Positions 1-7,715 of a stretch of DNA of 50,304 nt are shown in pieces (within the stretch, counting starts at the first letter, position 1; each line of letters begins with the position of its first letter). The notes under the pieces are model-generated. The model had not been told where the DNA came from. It saw only the letters and a program-made list of their open reading frames with translations, and ran no database searches. The translations under genes and the position numbers were made by a program. The stretch spans positions 1 through 50,304 of the forward strand of contig NZ_DKGQ01000012.1 in the NCBI RefSeq assembly GCF_002453355.1, in the 5' to 3' direction. This DNA is from Psychrobacter sp. UBA6766. Lineage in GTDB: Bacteria > Pseudomonadota > Gammaproteobacteria > Pseudomonadales > Moraxellaceae.

Positions 1-124
1 AAAGTCTAGATCGTAACGCATAAAAATACCGCATAAGTTGTGTCCAACATATGGGGTTCAGTTCAAGATAGGCGCTTTTTATAAGCTAAATGATGTAAAG
101 TCACCTTAAACTAATTCCACTGCT

Positions 125-1012
125 TTACTGACGAATTAAGCGACTTGGTTGTGGCAATAAACTTATATCACTAACACGGCAAGGATTGATATCGATACCG
201 CCGCGGCGCGTATACCATGCACGAACCATCAGCTCACTTGGCTCATAATACTGACTCAAATCAGCAAATATCTGCTCGACGCATTGCTCATGAAAGCCAT
301 TATGTTGACGGAAACTTAATATGTAACGCAGCAAACTGGCTTTATCGACTGTCTTATTACTGGTCAGCGAAACCGCCAATGTTCCCCAGTCTGGTTGATT
401 GGTGACCGGACAATTACTGCGTAGTAAATTAGAATAAAAAGTATAAGGCTGAGCAACTTTCCCCGTATTGCTGCTTTCTAAAATAGTAGCCGTCTTACCA
501 TCATGTAATAATGACGCATCAGGGTGCTCATACGATGCGACTTTTTCACTGCTATTATCTAAAGCGTTATCAATACAAATGCCTTCAGGTTGAGCAATTA
601 ACAAGCCTGTTGCTTTATCATCCAAGTCATCATTTAGGCTAAATATCTCAACGGTTACCTCTGCCTGAACGCATACTGATAAGTCTTTAGTAATCAGCGT
701 TTGTACTTCGTCCCAGCTAGCAAACTCGGTAAAGTTAATACTATTTAGATACAACTTGAGCGACTTTGATTCGACGATAAACGGCGAGCTTGCTGGAATG
801 CCAAAACGCGCCATAGCGACCTGCGAAATACCTTGCAGATTAAGCCATGACAGCTCAAACGCGTGCCACCAATCAACGCCCAGTTTTAGCTTATCGTCTT
901 GCCAGCCAATAACGTCACGCCCCATACTGCGCGCTATCGGATATAAAGTCTCGGGACTATACTCAGTGGGATAATCGGTGGTTTGTTCACCTAAAATACC
1001 GTGAATACTCAT
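125..1012 (-). CDS. queF: NADPH-dependent 7-cyano-7-deazaguanine reductase QueF
   Basis: This enzyme reduces preQ0 to preQ1 in the cytoplasm, a step in making the queuosine base of tRNA. The 295-residue protein has the length of the long, two-module gammaproteobacterial QueF. The substrate-binding motif ESKSLKLYLNS lies at residues 81-91. The catalytic stretch SNCPVTNQPDWG contains the expected nucleophile Cys201 and Asp208. The ATG follows an AGGAA ribosome site. It is the last gene of a run of minus-strand genes, separated by about 70 bases from the ABC permease gene; no functional link to that exporter is evident. No preQ1 riboswitch was recognised in the short upstream gap. Confidence 0.95.
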   Translation of the reverse strand: MSIHGILGEQTTDYPTEYSPETLYPIARSMGRDVIGWQDDKLKLGVDWWHAFELSWLNLQGISQVAMARFGIPASSPFIVESKSLKLYLNSINFTEFASWDEVQTLITKDLSVCVQAEVTVEIFSLNDDLDDKATGLLIAQPEGICIDNALDNSSEKVASYEHPDASLLHDGKTATILESSNTGKVAQPYTFYSNLLRSNCPVTNQPDWGTLAVSLTSNKTVDKASLLRYILSFRQHNGFHEQCVEQIFADLSQYYEPSELMVRAWYTRRGGIDINPCRVSDISLLPQPSRLIRQ

Positions 1013-1083
1013 TGATAATTCCTACTATTAAAAATTAAAGATATTTAACATGCTAGATATTATAAATATAACTAGCAGTAACC

Positions 1084-1857
1084 TTATAGGCGAATTCGCG
1101 ACCCGTTACTTAATAATCGATAAGAGAAGATATAAAAGATGACGCAAAATGCAAAAATAGCCGCCATTGAATACCAAACATTGACATCAGAATAGCCAAG
1201 AATGCCATAACGGAAAGAGTTCACCATATAGACGATTGGATTTAATAACGAGATATTTTGCCAAAATGGAGACAGGTTCTCCATCGAATAAAACACCCCA
1301 CCAAGATACGTCAGCGGTGTTAATACAAAGCTTGGAATAATAGAAATATCGTCAAATGAGCGCGCAAATACGGCGTTGATAAAACCGCCAAGCGAGAATA
1401 AAACCGACGTACCAATCACCGTAAATAGAGTAATAAATAAGTGCTCAATTCCCAGTTTGGTAAAAAATAGCGCCACAATAAAGACGATTACCCCAACCGC
1501 CAGTCCGCGGAAAATACCACCGCTAATATAACCTGTCAAAATAGCGTGCTTAGAGATTGGCGATACCAATAGCTCCTCAATGCTTGAGTGAAATTTGGCA
1601 CTAAAGAAGCTTGAGACCACGTTTGAATAACTGTTGGTGATAATCGCCATCATAATCAAACCGGGAACGATAAACTGCATGTATGGCACACCGCCCATCT
1701 CGCCCACTCGCGAGCCGATCATCTTACCAAAGATGACAAAATACAGGCTCATCGTAATGACTGGCGGCAATAATGTCTGCGGCCAAATCCGTAATATTCG
1801 GCGAATCTCTTTAATCAGCAGGGTGCGAAAAGCAATCCAGCGTTGTGCGAAGTTCAT
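1084..1857 (-). CDS. ABC-2 type transporter permease (YadH-like)
   Basis: This is the inner-membrane half of an ABC exporter. The 257-residue protein has about six hydrophobic segments and the layout of the ABC-2 membrane family, including the conserved central stretch with FSAKFHSSIEELLVSPIS around residue 90. The length matches E. coli YadH. The start follows AGGAGAG. It lies downstream of the ATPase gene on the same strand with a 192-base gap, so the two probably form one exporter; the gap could hold an extra promoter. The substrate is unknown. YadGH-like, multidrug and polysaccharide exporters share this fold, so a specific name would be a guess. Confidence 0.9.
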   Translation of the reverse strand: MNFAQRWIAFRTLLIKEIRRILRIWPQTLLPPVITMSLYFVIFGKMIGSRVGEMGGVPYMQFIVPGLIMMAIITNSYSNVVSSFFSAKFHSSIEELLVSPISKHAILTGYISGGIFRGLAVGVIVFIVALFFTKLGIEHLFITLFTVIGTSVLFSLGGFINAVFARSFDDISIIPSFVLTPLTYLGGVFYSMENLSPFWQNISLLNPIVYMVNSFRYGILGYSDVNVWYSMAAIFAFCVIFYIFSYRLLSNGSRIRL

Positions 1858-2049
1858 GCGTTATCTCTCCTAAGCATTCTGTGCGCTAGCGTTAAAGCGC
1901 TATCATTGCCTATATGGTTGCTATATTTATAGTGGTCTGTTTATCTTGATATTTTTATCGTTAATAGATTGCGTAGCGATAGTCGTTATAAAAGTGAGCC
2001 ATTCATTAAGACTCTCGTTTAATAAACGTCAACAATTCATAAAACTTCA

Positions 2050-2997
2050 CTATGAAGCTAAAGGTTCATGCAAGCTTTTATCGACCAAGCGCATAAACAG
2101 CTCTTCTAAACGGTTGGCTTTGTTGCGCATGCTCGCTACAGATACCCCTTGTTTAGACAGCTGCTCAAAGACGCCGTTTAGAGACTCGCCTTCCGTCAAT
2201 GTCACCTCAAGCGTTAAATCATCGGGCTGCAACGTATCCGTCACACCTGTTAAGATAATTTTCTCAGTCAATGGCACTGCCAAATCAAAGACAAAGGTTT
2301 CAACCGATAACTGCGCCAATAAATCCTTCATTTCCGTATTAATACGAATCTCACCATGATCTAAAATAGCGATACGTTTACAAAGCTGTTCCGCTTCTTC
2401 TAGATAATGGGTGGTCAGAATAATAGTGGTATTTTCTTCAACGTTAATCTGCTGCATAAACTCCCACATCGAGCGGCGCAGCTCGATATCCACCCCAGCC
2501 GTTGGTTCGTCGAGAATCAATAGCTTTGGTTTATGAATCAGGGCGCGTGCAATCATGAGGCGACGCTTCATGCCGCCCGATAGCTCACGAGCTTTATTAT
2601 CGCGTTTATCCCATAATCCCAACGCCTTGAGCAGTTTTTCTGCCCGCGGTTTGGACTCTTTAGCGGCAATACCAAAATATCCTGCTTGGGTAATTAGAAT
2701 GTCTTCCACTTTTTCAAACTGATTAAAGTTAAACTCCTGTGGCACCACACCCAAAAACTGCTTGGCTTTTGAAGGCTCAGCCAATAAGTCCGTCCCAAAG
2801 ATACGCACGCTACCCGCCGTTGGCTTAAATAGTGAGCTAATAATGCCAATCATCGTCGATTTACCGGCACCATTTGGCCCAAGAAGCGCAAAAAATCCGC
2901 CTTGCGGTACCGTCAAGCTGACATCTTTTAAGGCAGAAAACCCGTTGCCATAGGTCTTGGATAAGTTCTGAATAGATAGCGCTGGCACCTCAGACAT
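2050..2997 (-). CDS. ABC transporter ATP-binding protein (YadG-like)
   Basis: This is the ATPase partner of the adjacent ABC-2 permease. The Walker A motif GPNGAGKST is at residues 40-48, the signature LSGGMKRR at 139-146 and the Walker B segment LLILDEP at 159-165, followed by an H-loop (TTHYLEEAEQL). The C-terminal 80 residues are an accessory region typical of drug or nodulation-type exporter ATPases. The 315-residue length is normal. An AGAGG ribosome site precedes the ATG. Energy coupling to export is established for the family; the cargo cannot be read from sequence. Confidence 0.93.
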   Translation of the reverse strand: MSEVPALSIQNLSKTYGNGFSALKDVSLTVPQGGFFALLGPNGAGKSTMIGIISSLFKPTAGSVRIFGTDLLAEPSKAKQFLGVVPQEFNFNQFEKVEDILITQAGYFGIAAKESKPRAEKLLKALGLWDKRDNKARELSGGMKRRLMIARALIHKPKLLILDEPTAGVDIELRRSMWEFMQQINVEENTTIILTTHYLEEAEQLCKRIAILDHGEIRINTEMKDLLAQLSVETFVFDLAVPLTEKIILTGVTDTLQPDDLTLEVTLTEGESLNGVFEQLSKQGVSVASMRNKANRLEELFMRLVDKSLHEPLAS

Positions 2998-3164
2998 GAA
3001 TACCTCTTTATTAATGATGTATCTATAAAAGAATATAGAAAATAATTTGGGAAAAGTTAATTTTTTTAATGTGTGCTCTAATGCCTTGATGTGAGGCTAG
3101 CGACAAGAGATTTCAACGGCAGGATTTTATAACCACGAGATTGATAATACCAATCATCATGCGC

Positions 3165-3203
3165 AAAAAAAACGCCTACCTCATTAGATGAAATAGACGC
3201 TTT
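3165..3203 (-). terminator. Intrinsic terminator downstream of cytochrome c gene
   Basis: Read on the minus strand, about 15 bases pair, with a few G-T pairs, around a short loop. A run of at least seven T follows the stem. It lies about 205 bases beyond the cytochrome stop codon, giving an unusually long 3' untranslated region if it ends that transcript. Confidence 0.7.
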
Positions 3204-3377
3204 ATCAATGCGTATCGTAAAATGCTAAACAAACTCACTATTAGAAAATTACATTAGAAGCATTTAACAATGCTGCTATGCAACAATAGTCGCAGTGACA
3301 TTAATCAAATAAGTAAGATAGCCTAGCAGCAATAGTGATTTTACCAATAAGGTAACTGCAAACCACCAGTTGTGGTC

Positions 3378-3409
3378 TAACGATTAACAAAAGTAACGAT
3401 TAACAGTAA
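3378..3409. repeat. 16-bp tandem duplication beside a stop codon
   Basis: Two adjacent 16-base units begin TAACGATTAACA and match at 13 of 16 positions. The second unit ends one base before the TAG stop (3410-3412) of the minus-strand cytochrome gene. Confidence 0.85.
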
Positions 3410-4102
3410 CTAGCTTACTTCGGCAACCATATAATCGACCGCATTTTGCACTTCTTCATCAGGGATATCAGCGCCGCCTTTAGCAGGCATGGCACCAAAG
3501 CCGTTAATAGCATGCGTATACAAGGTATCTTTACCTTTTGCGATGCGTGGTCCCCAAGCGCCGGCGTCACCAAACGTAGGTGAGCCTAGTAACCCTGACG
3601 CGTGACAAGTGTGACATACGGCATTATAAACGGCTTTACCATCACGAGGACCATCACCTGCTGCTGGCCCAGCAGAGCGAGCAGTAACGTCACAAACCTC
3701 ATCGTCTTCGAAGCATACTTTCGCAACCGGCTGAATACGAGCAATCAAGTTAGGATACAAAGCAATCAGCTTCTGTACTTGGGGCGTATCTTGCGGAATT
3801 GGCTCTTCATCAGCGGCAGGTGTTGCTGTTACAGTTTCCTCAGCGGATGCATCTGCGTCAGTTGCGTCTGCTGTTGCAGTATCCTCAGTTGCAGCACCGT
3901 CAGCAGGTGTTGCTGCATCGGTGGTATCTGCAGCAGCTTTAGGGGCGTCACCTAACTTTTCAGGTAAGTTTTCGACAACGTCTTGTCCTTCTGCGACATC
4001 AGATACGGTTACAGGAGTGTCTACAACACTTTCAGCTTGGCTCACAGCGATACTAGCGATTCCTAGAATGGCAGCTGCCGATAACATAACTACTTTTCTC
4101 AT
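3410..4102 (-). CDS. Cytochrome c5-like c-type cytochrome
   Basis: A periplasmic electron carrier with one covalently bound heme. An N-terminal signal peptide or anchor covers residues 1-23. A low-complexity Ala/Thr/Asp-rich linker follows (about 52-104). A C-terminal cytochrome domain carries the heme motif C163-H-T-C166-H167 and the likely axial Met205 in GFGAMPAKGG, a pattern typical of the c5 family. Cys130 and Cys137 could form an extra disulfide. At 230 residues it is roughly twice the size of a bare cytochrome c5; the excess is the linker. It appears monocistronic, and its redox partner is unknown. Confidence 0.88.
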   Translation of the reverse strand: MRKVVMLSAAAILGIASIAVSQAESVVDTPVTVSDVAEGQDVVENLPEKLGDAPKAAADTTDAATPADGAATEDTATADATDADASAEETVTATPAADEEPIPQDTPQVQKLIALYPNLIARIQPVAKVCFEDDEVCDVTARSAGPAAGDGPRDGKAVYNAVCHTCHASGLLGSPTFGDAGAWGPRIAKGKDTLYTHAINGFGAMPAKGGADIPDEEVQNAVDYMVAEVS

Positions 4103-4473
4103 TCGTCACGTTCTCTTATTACGTATACAAGGGCCGACACGACTTAGACATTCTGTTTGTCCTCCTTTGACAACCCAACAGTTATCAATAGCAAACAGCC
4201 ATCCCGCATTCAGGCGCGCTTGTAATCGGTGATTATAAATATGAATTTTCCCTGACATTATAAGGGAAAAGGCAGGTAGATTGCCATGCCTGTTTGCCGA
4301 CTATGGTGTTTTTTCTTAAAAAACCTCAATAGCTACCTTCATTCATTGGCTTTATGACTTTTATTTGTTAGACTAAGCGGTCTTAATTTTTAGATACCTT
4401 GTTGTTCTAACGACAGCTAATTGCATTTATCTATACACAGTGTAAATTAGTTAGGTTTTAGTCGACAAATTAT
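4103..4473. other. Intergenic region between cytochrome gene and tRNA-Arg
   Basis: No gene is seen. The region contains a small perfect hairpin (4246-4270, arms TTTTCCCT and AGGGAAAA) and, at its right end, a plausible promoter for the tRNA. Confidence 0.5.
4421..4448 (+). promoter_or_regulatory. Candidate promoter of tRNA-Arg
   Basis: TTGCAT (4421-4426) and TAAATT (4443-4448) are separated by 16 bases. They sit about 25 bases upstream of the tRNA 5' end, consistent with a short leader. The match to consensus is moderate only. Confidence 0.4.
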
Positions 4474-4550
4474 GCGCTCGTAGCTCAGTTGGATAGAGTA
4501 TCGGTTTCCGAAGCCGAGGGTCGTGGGTTCGATTCCCGCCGAGCGCACCA
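4474..4550 (+). tRNA. tRNA-Arg (anticodon CCG)
   Basis: A complete cloverleaf can be drawn. The 7-bp acceptor stem GCGCTCG pairs with CGAGCGC. A D-arm with AGCTCAGTTGGATAGAG, an anticodon arm with loop TTCCGAA and a T-arm with GGTTCGATTCC are present, and the 3' CCA is encoded. Anticodon CCG reads the codon CGG. It stands alone, with no other tRNA in the window. Confidence 0.96.
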
Positions 4551-4762
4551 ACCCCCGTATTTCACCACTTCCTAGCACTACCAAAAACCTCTAAAGCCCT
4601 TTATTATCAACAATTCAAGTCTTCCGATATTACTTGTCATTACTTAGTAGCACCTATAAGGTGTTGTATATATGGTTGTTAAATTTATACTACACCCTTC
4701 CTTATTACATGCTCCCTACTGTACGCTTAAACGTCAATTTTCTACTTCCAGTTTTATAAAAG

Positions 4763-5128
4763 CTATCCTGCATCCTGTAAATTTGCTGTTAGCTGAGCGC
4801 GGCTGGGTACACGGTGATAATTAATCACAGGTACTTCACCCAAACGGCGCTGACCAACGGCAAGCTTTTTATCAATCGTAATCATAGCAACTTTTTTATG
4901 TTGTTTGCTGATCAGCAAATGATTGGCTTTGCGGTTGACGCGATAATCAGGAAAATACTGCTTAACCAACTCTGATGTTTTTTGCAGCGCATCATTAAGC
5001 GGTGTTTTTGCACTTTGCGACTTGAAAGGATGCTTATCGGAAGCTTTAGGCGCGCGCATTTTTGCCAATAACCATAGCCCAATAACGATTGCTATCAATA
5101 TGACAAGCCACCAAATTCCATCTATCAT
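4763..5128 (-). CDS. Small membrane-anchored hypothetical protein
   Basis: I do not recognise the family. The 121-residue protein has one N-terminal transmembrane helix (about residues 4-24) followed by a basic soluble region with repeated beta-like segments, ending in a stretch with VPVINYHRVPSRAQL. The topology suggests a single-pass inner-membrane protein with a cytoplasmic tail (inference). Its start is only 35 bases from the start of the divergent sirtuin gene, so the promoters of the two must overlap the opposing coding sequences or be very compact. The open frame, ribosome-site-like GGAAA and regular length support a real gene. Confidence 0.7.
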   Translation of the reverse strand: MIDGIWWLVILIAIVIGLWLLAKMRAPKASDKHPFKSQSAKTPLNDALQKTSELVKQYFPDYRVNRKANHLLISKQHKKVAMITIDKKLAVGQRRLGEVPVINYHRVPSRAQLTANLQDAG

Positions 5129-5163
5129 AGAAGTCTATTTCCATTTTTAATAAGGGTTAGGTC

Positions 5164-5961
5164 ATGTTAGCAGAATTATCACCAGCGTTAATAGCAGAAG
5201 TCGAACGCGCTGCCAAATTACTGGCCTCAACACAGCGTATTTGTGTTTTAACAGGCGCTGGGATTTCAGCAGAAAGTGGGATTCCCACTTTTCGAGATAA
5301 GCAAACTGGCTTATGGGAAAACTATGCTGCTGAAGATTTGGCAACACCAGAGGCTTTCGATCGCGACCCAAAATTGGTGTGGTCGTGGTATCAGTGGCGC
5401 AGACAATTGGTGGCGGATAAAAAACCAAATCCCGCCCATGATGCTTTAGCGCAGTGGCAACAATATGCAGCGAAGAGGCGTCAGCACTTGACGCTTATCA
5501 CCCAAAATGTCGACGATTTACATGAGCAAGCTGGCAGTACGGTGACCCATTTACATGGCAATATCTGGCAGAATCGCTGCAGTCAGTGCAAAACCCCTTA
5601 TAACAACGACTCAGGAATTGTGGATAATAGCAAAAGAGAAGTGAGTTTTAATGAAGACTTGCTGACTTGTCAGCACTGCGATGGCTATATACGCCCTGAT
5701 ATCGTTTGGTTTGGCGAAGCGTTGCCCGTAGAAGCATGGCAAACTGCAGAGGATGCAGCGGCCAATTGCGAGGCTTTCATCAGTATTGGCACCTCAAGTC
5801 TTGTCTATCCTGCGGCAGGGCTGGCACAATTAGCCAAGCAAAACGGTGCTAAAATTATTGAGATAAATCCTCACCCGACGCCAAATACTATTGTTGATAT
5901 TACCTTAGTGGAAAAAGCAGGAGTGGTAATGCCGTTATTAACCCAAAAAATATTAATCTAA
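5164..5961 (+). CDS. cobB: NAD-dependent protein deacylase, sirtuin family
   Basis: This enzyme removes acyl groups from lysines using NAD. The NAD-binding signature GAGISAESGIPTFR is at residues 31-44, QNVD at 114-117, and the catalytic His131 lies in HGN. Four zinc cysteines form two pairs (C139, C142 and C169, C172). The segment WYQWRR carries the Tyr-x-x-Arg pair (Y76, R79) that in class III sirtuins such as E. coli CobB and human SIRT5 recognises succinyl or malonyl lysine, so desuccinylase activity is likely. Length 265 is normal for the family. It is transcribed divergently from the small membrane protein and ends convergent to the deaminase gene. Confidence 0.93.
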   Translation: MLAELSPALIAEVERAAKLLASTQRICVLTGAGISAESGIPTFRDKQTGLWENYAAEDLATPEAFDRDPKLVWSWYQWRRQLVADKKPNPAHDALAQWQQYAAKRRQHLTLITQNVDDLHEQAGSTVTHLHGNIWQNRCSQCKTPYNNDSGIVDNSKREVSFNEDLLTCQHCDGYIRPDIVWFGEALPVEAWQTAEDAAANCEAFISIGTSSLVYPAAGLAQLAKQNGAKIIEINPHPTPNTIVDITLVEKAGVVMPLLTQKILI

Positions 5962-6002
5962 AAAATCACGGCTGTGTAAATGCCTTGCCTTAAAAAATAC
6001 CC

Positions 6003-6048
6003 TATAAAAAAGCAAAGGCTGAACGATTTATAATAATCGTTCAGCCTT
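6003..6048 (-). terminator. Intrinsic terminator of the adenine deaminase gene
   Basis: A perfect 14-bp stem (6015-6028 with 6035-6048) has loop TATAAT. On the minus strand it is followed by a T-rich run. It lies between two convergent genes and may stop readthrough from both sides. Confidence 0.85.
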
Positions 6049-6075
6049 AATGACTAGTGATTTACTCGATCATTT

Positions 6076-7074
6076 TTATTGTAGAGCGAGATCCACTTGC
6101 GCTAAGTATTTTTCTTTTAACTCATCGCTGATAAACGAAGATCTAAAAGAGTTTTTCACCAAAGTGATAATATCCTCTTCTGTTAGCGGCAGGTTTTCGC
6201 ATATATTGATAAAATTTTGGTTCATATAGCCTTTAAAATAGGCAGGATCATCGGAATTGACACTGACATTTAAGCCATAATCTAACAGCTCTTTGATATT
6301 GTGCTGTTTATAATTCTCAAATACTTTTAATTCAATATTAGAGTTGGGACAAACCGTCAGCGGCATCTGCTCGTCTTTTAAGCGTTGCATCAGCGCCGCG
6401 CTTTTTATCGATTGCACCCCATGGTCGATTCGATCAATCGCTAATAAATCCAACGCTTCATAAATATAAGAAAAATCTGCTTCTTCTCCCGCATGAGCAA
6501 CCAACTTAAAGCCAGCTTCTTTGGCCTTTTTAAATACCTCTTTAAACTTGGCAGGAGGATTGCCCAATTCTGAAGAATCAAGACCGACACCGATAATATC
6601 GTCTTTGAAATTTAGCGCCTCTTCTAGCGTGTCAAACGCTTCTTCTTGGGACAAATGGCGCAAAAAACACATGATAATACAAGAAGTGATGCCGAATTTT
6701 TCTTTGGCATCGGCAAGTGCTTCTTTGATGCCTGTAATGACTGTAGCGAAATCCACCCCTCTTGCGGTATGGGTTTGCGGATCAAAAAATATTTCTGTAT
6801 GAACGACATTATCTTCTACACACTTTAAAATATATTCCCATGTCAAATCATAAAAGTCGTCTTTGGTAATCAGTACATTTGCGCCTGCATAATAGATGTC
6901 TAAAAAGGTTTGTAAATTGGTAAAGTTATAGGCACGGCGCACATCTTCGATATCCTTATAAGGGATGTCTATCTGATTCTTTTTAGCCAACCTAAACATC
7001 AGCTCTGGTTCTAATGAGCCTTCGATATGTAAATGCAGTTCGGCTTTTGGCAATTTCTTGATGAGCTCAATCAT
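6076..7074 (-). CDS. Adenine deaminase (adenosine deaminase superfamily)
   Basis: A zinc amidohydrolase of purine salvage. The metal-binding HLHIEGS motif (His14, His16) is at the N-terminus, with HAGEE and SDDPAYF further on, as in the whole superfamily. The segment FFDPQTHTARGV, together with LDSSELGNPPAKF and VCPNSN, matches what I recall of bacterial and fungal adenine deaminases (Pseudomonas PA0148 type, yeast Aah1) better than classical adenosine deaminase. I therefore expect adenine to hypoxanthine conversion. The protein has 332 residues. A strong terminator follows; no partner gene is adjacent. Automated annotation may call it adenosine deaminase. Confidence 0.82.
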   Translation of the reverse strand: MIELIKKLPKAELHLHIEGSLEPELMFRLAKKNQIDIPYKDIEDVRRAYNFTNLQTFLDIYYAGANVLITKDDFYDLTWEYILKCVEDNVVHTEIFFDPQTHTARGVDFATVITGIKEALADAKEKFGITSCIIMCFLRHLSQEEAFDTLEEALNFKDDIIGVGLDSSELGNPPAKFKEVFKKAKEAGFKLVAHAGEEADFSYIYEALDLLAIDRIDHGVQSIKSAALMQRLKDEQMPLTVCPNSNIELKVFENYKQHNIKELLDYGLNVSVNSDDPAYFKGYMNQNFINICENLPLTEEDIITLVKNSFRSSFISDELKEKYLAQVDLALQ

Positions 7075-7128
7075 GGTTTCCCTGTTGTCCTTTGTCTAAG
7101 ACTAAGTCTATTTCTATTTTCATAAACG

Positions 7129-7653
7129 CTACTTTAAAAATACCACCGTATCAGATAGCTCATTACCAGCAGGGTCATGCTCAAGGTGGTAATATTGACG
7201 TAATAACTGCCCCACCTCATCCAATAACTCAGCTAGGCTCTCTTCAGTTTTTTGATTGGCAATACCCGAGGCGGCTTTTTCACACATGGCGCGCCAAACG
7301 GTCGGGCTGACATGCATACTGATACCACGATCAGCGACGATTTCTAGCTGGTGCTCGCAAATATTGACATAGATCAAAACACCGGTATTTTCTTCAGTAT
7401 CCCAGACGCGATATTCACTAAACAAATCAATCGCACGGTCGCGGCAATCAAGATGATAGGCATCGTGAATAGGTAAGTGATTTTCGATAATTAAAAACAC
7501 CTCACCGCGATGTCCACGTTCAGCCAGCGCCACCTGCTCTGTAAGCCGAGCTTTGGCAACGGGCGTCAACCATTTGCTATGTAGCATTGGGACAAACAGT
7601 ACTTGACGCCACCAACGAGCAAAACTTGCTTGCGACGGATTGCTTTTTACCAT
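7129..7653 (-). CDS. TPM domain protein (second TPM gene of the lemA locus)
   Basis: The 174-residue protein carries a TPM (TLP18.3/Psb32/MOLO-1) domain. Recognisable segments are the GEVFLIIENHLPIHDAY region, the ENTGVLIYVNICEHQLEIVADRG core and the C-terminal SLAELLDEVGQLLRQYY helix. There is no clear signal peptide or membrane helix, so unlike its upstream neighbour it may be cytoplasmic or peripheral. It is the last gene of a three-gene minus-strand operon behind lemA and a larger TPM protein, with a 62-base gap. The molecular role of TPM proteins in bacteria is poorly known. Confidence 0.87.
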   Translation of the reverse strand: MVKSNPSQASFARWWRQVLFVPMLHSKWLTPVAKARLTEQVALAERGHRGEVFLIIENHLPIHDAYHLDCRDRAIDLFSEYRVWDTEENTGVLIYVNICEHQLEIVADRGISMHVSPTVWRAMCEKAASGIANQKTEESLAELLDEVGQLLRQYYHLEHDPAGNELSDTVVFLK

Positions 7654-7715
7654 TATTTTATTTCCTCAAGTACGCCATTCCTGGCAGTCATCTAATGTCC
7701 AAGTCTAACAAGCAT

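Larger units (their letters stand above)
2998..3409. other. Intergenic region upstream of the ABC operon
   Basis: No gene is seen in these 412 bases. They hold a strong minus-strand hairpin terminator near 3165-3203 and a 16-bp tandem duplication (3378-3409) that touches the stop codon of the cytochrome gene. The promoter of the ABC genes should lie left of the terminator, but no consensus was convincing. Confidence 0.6.
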
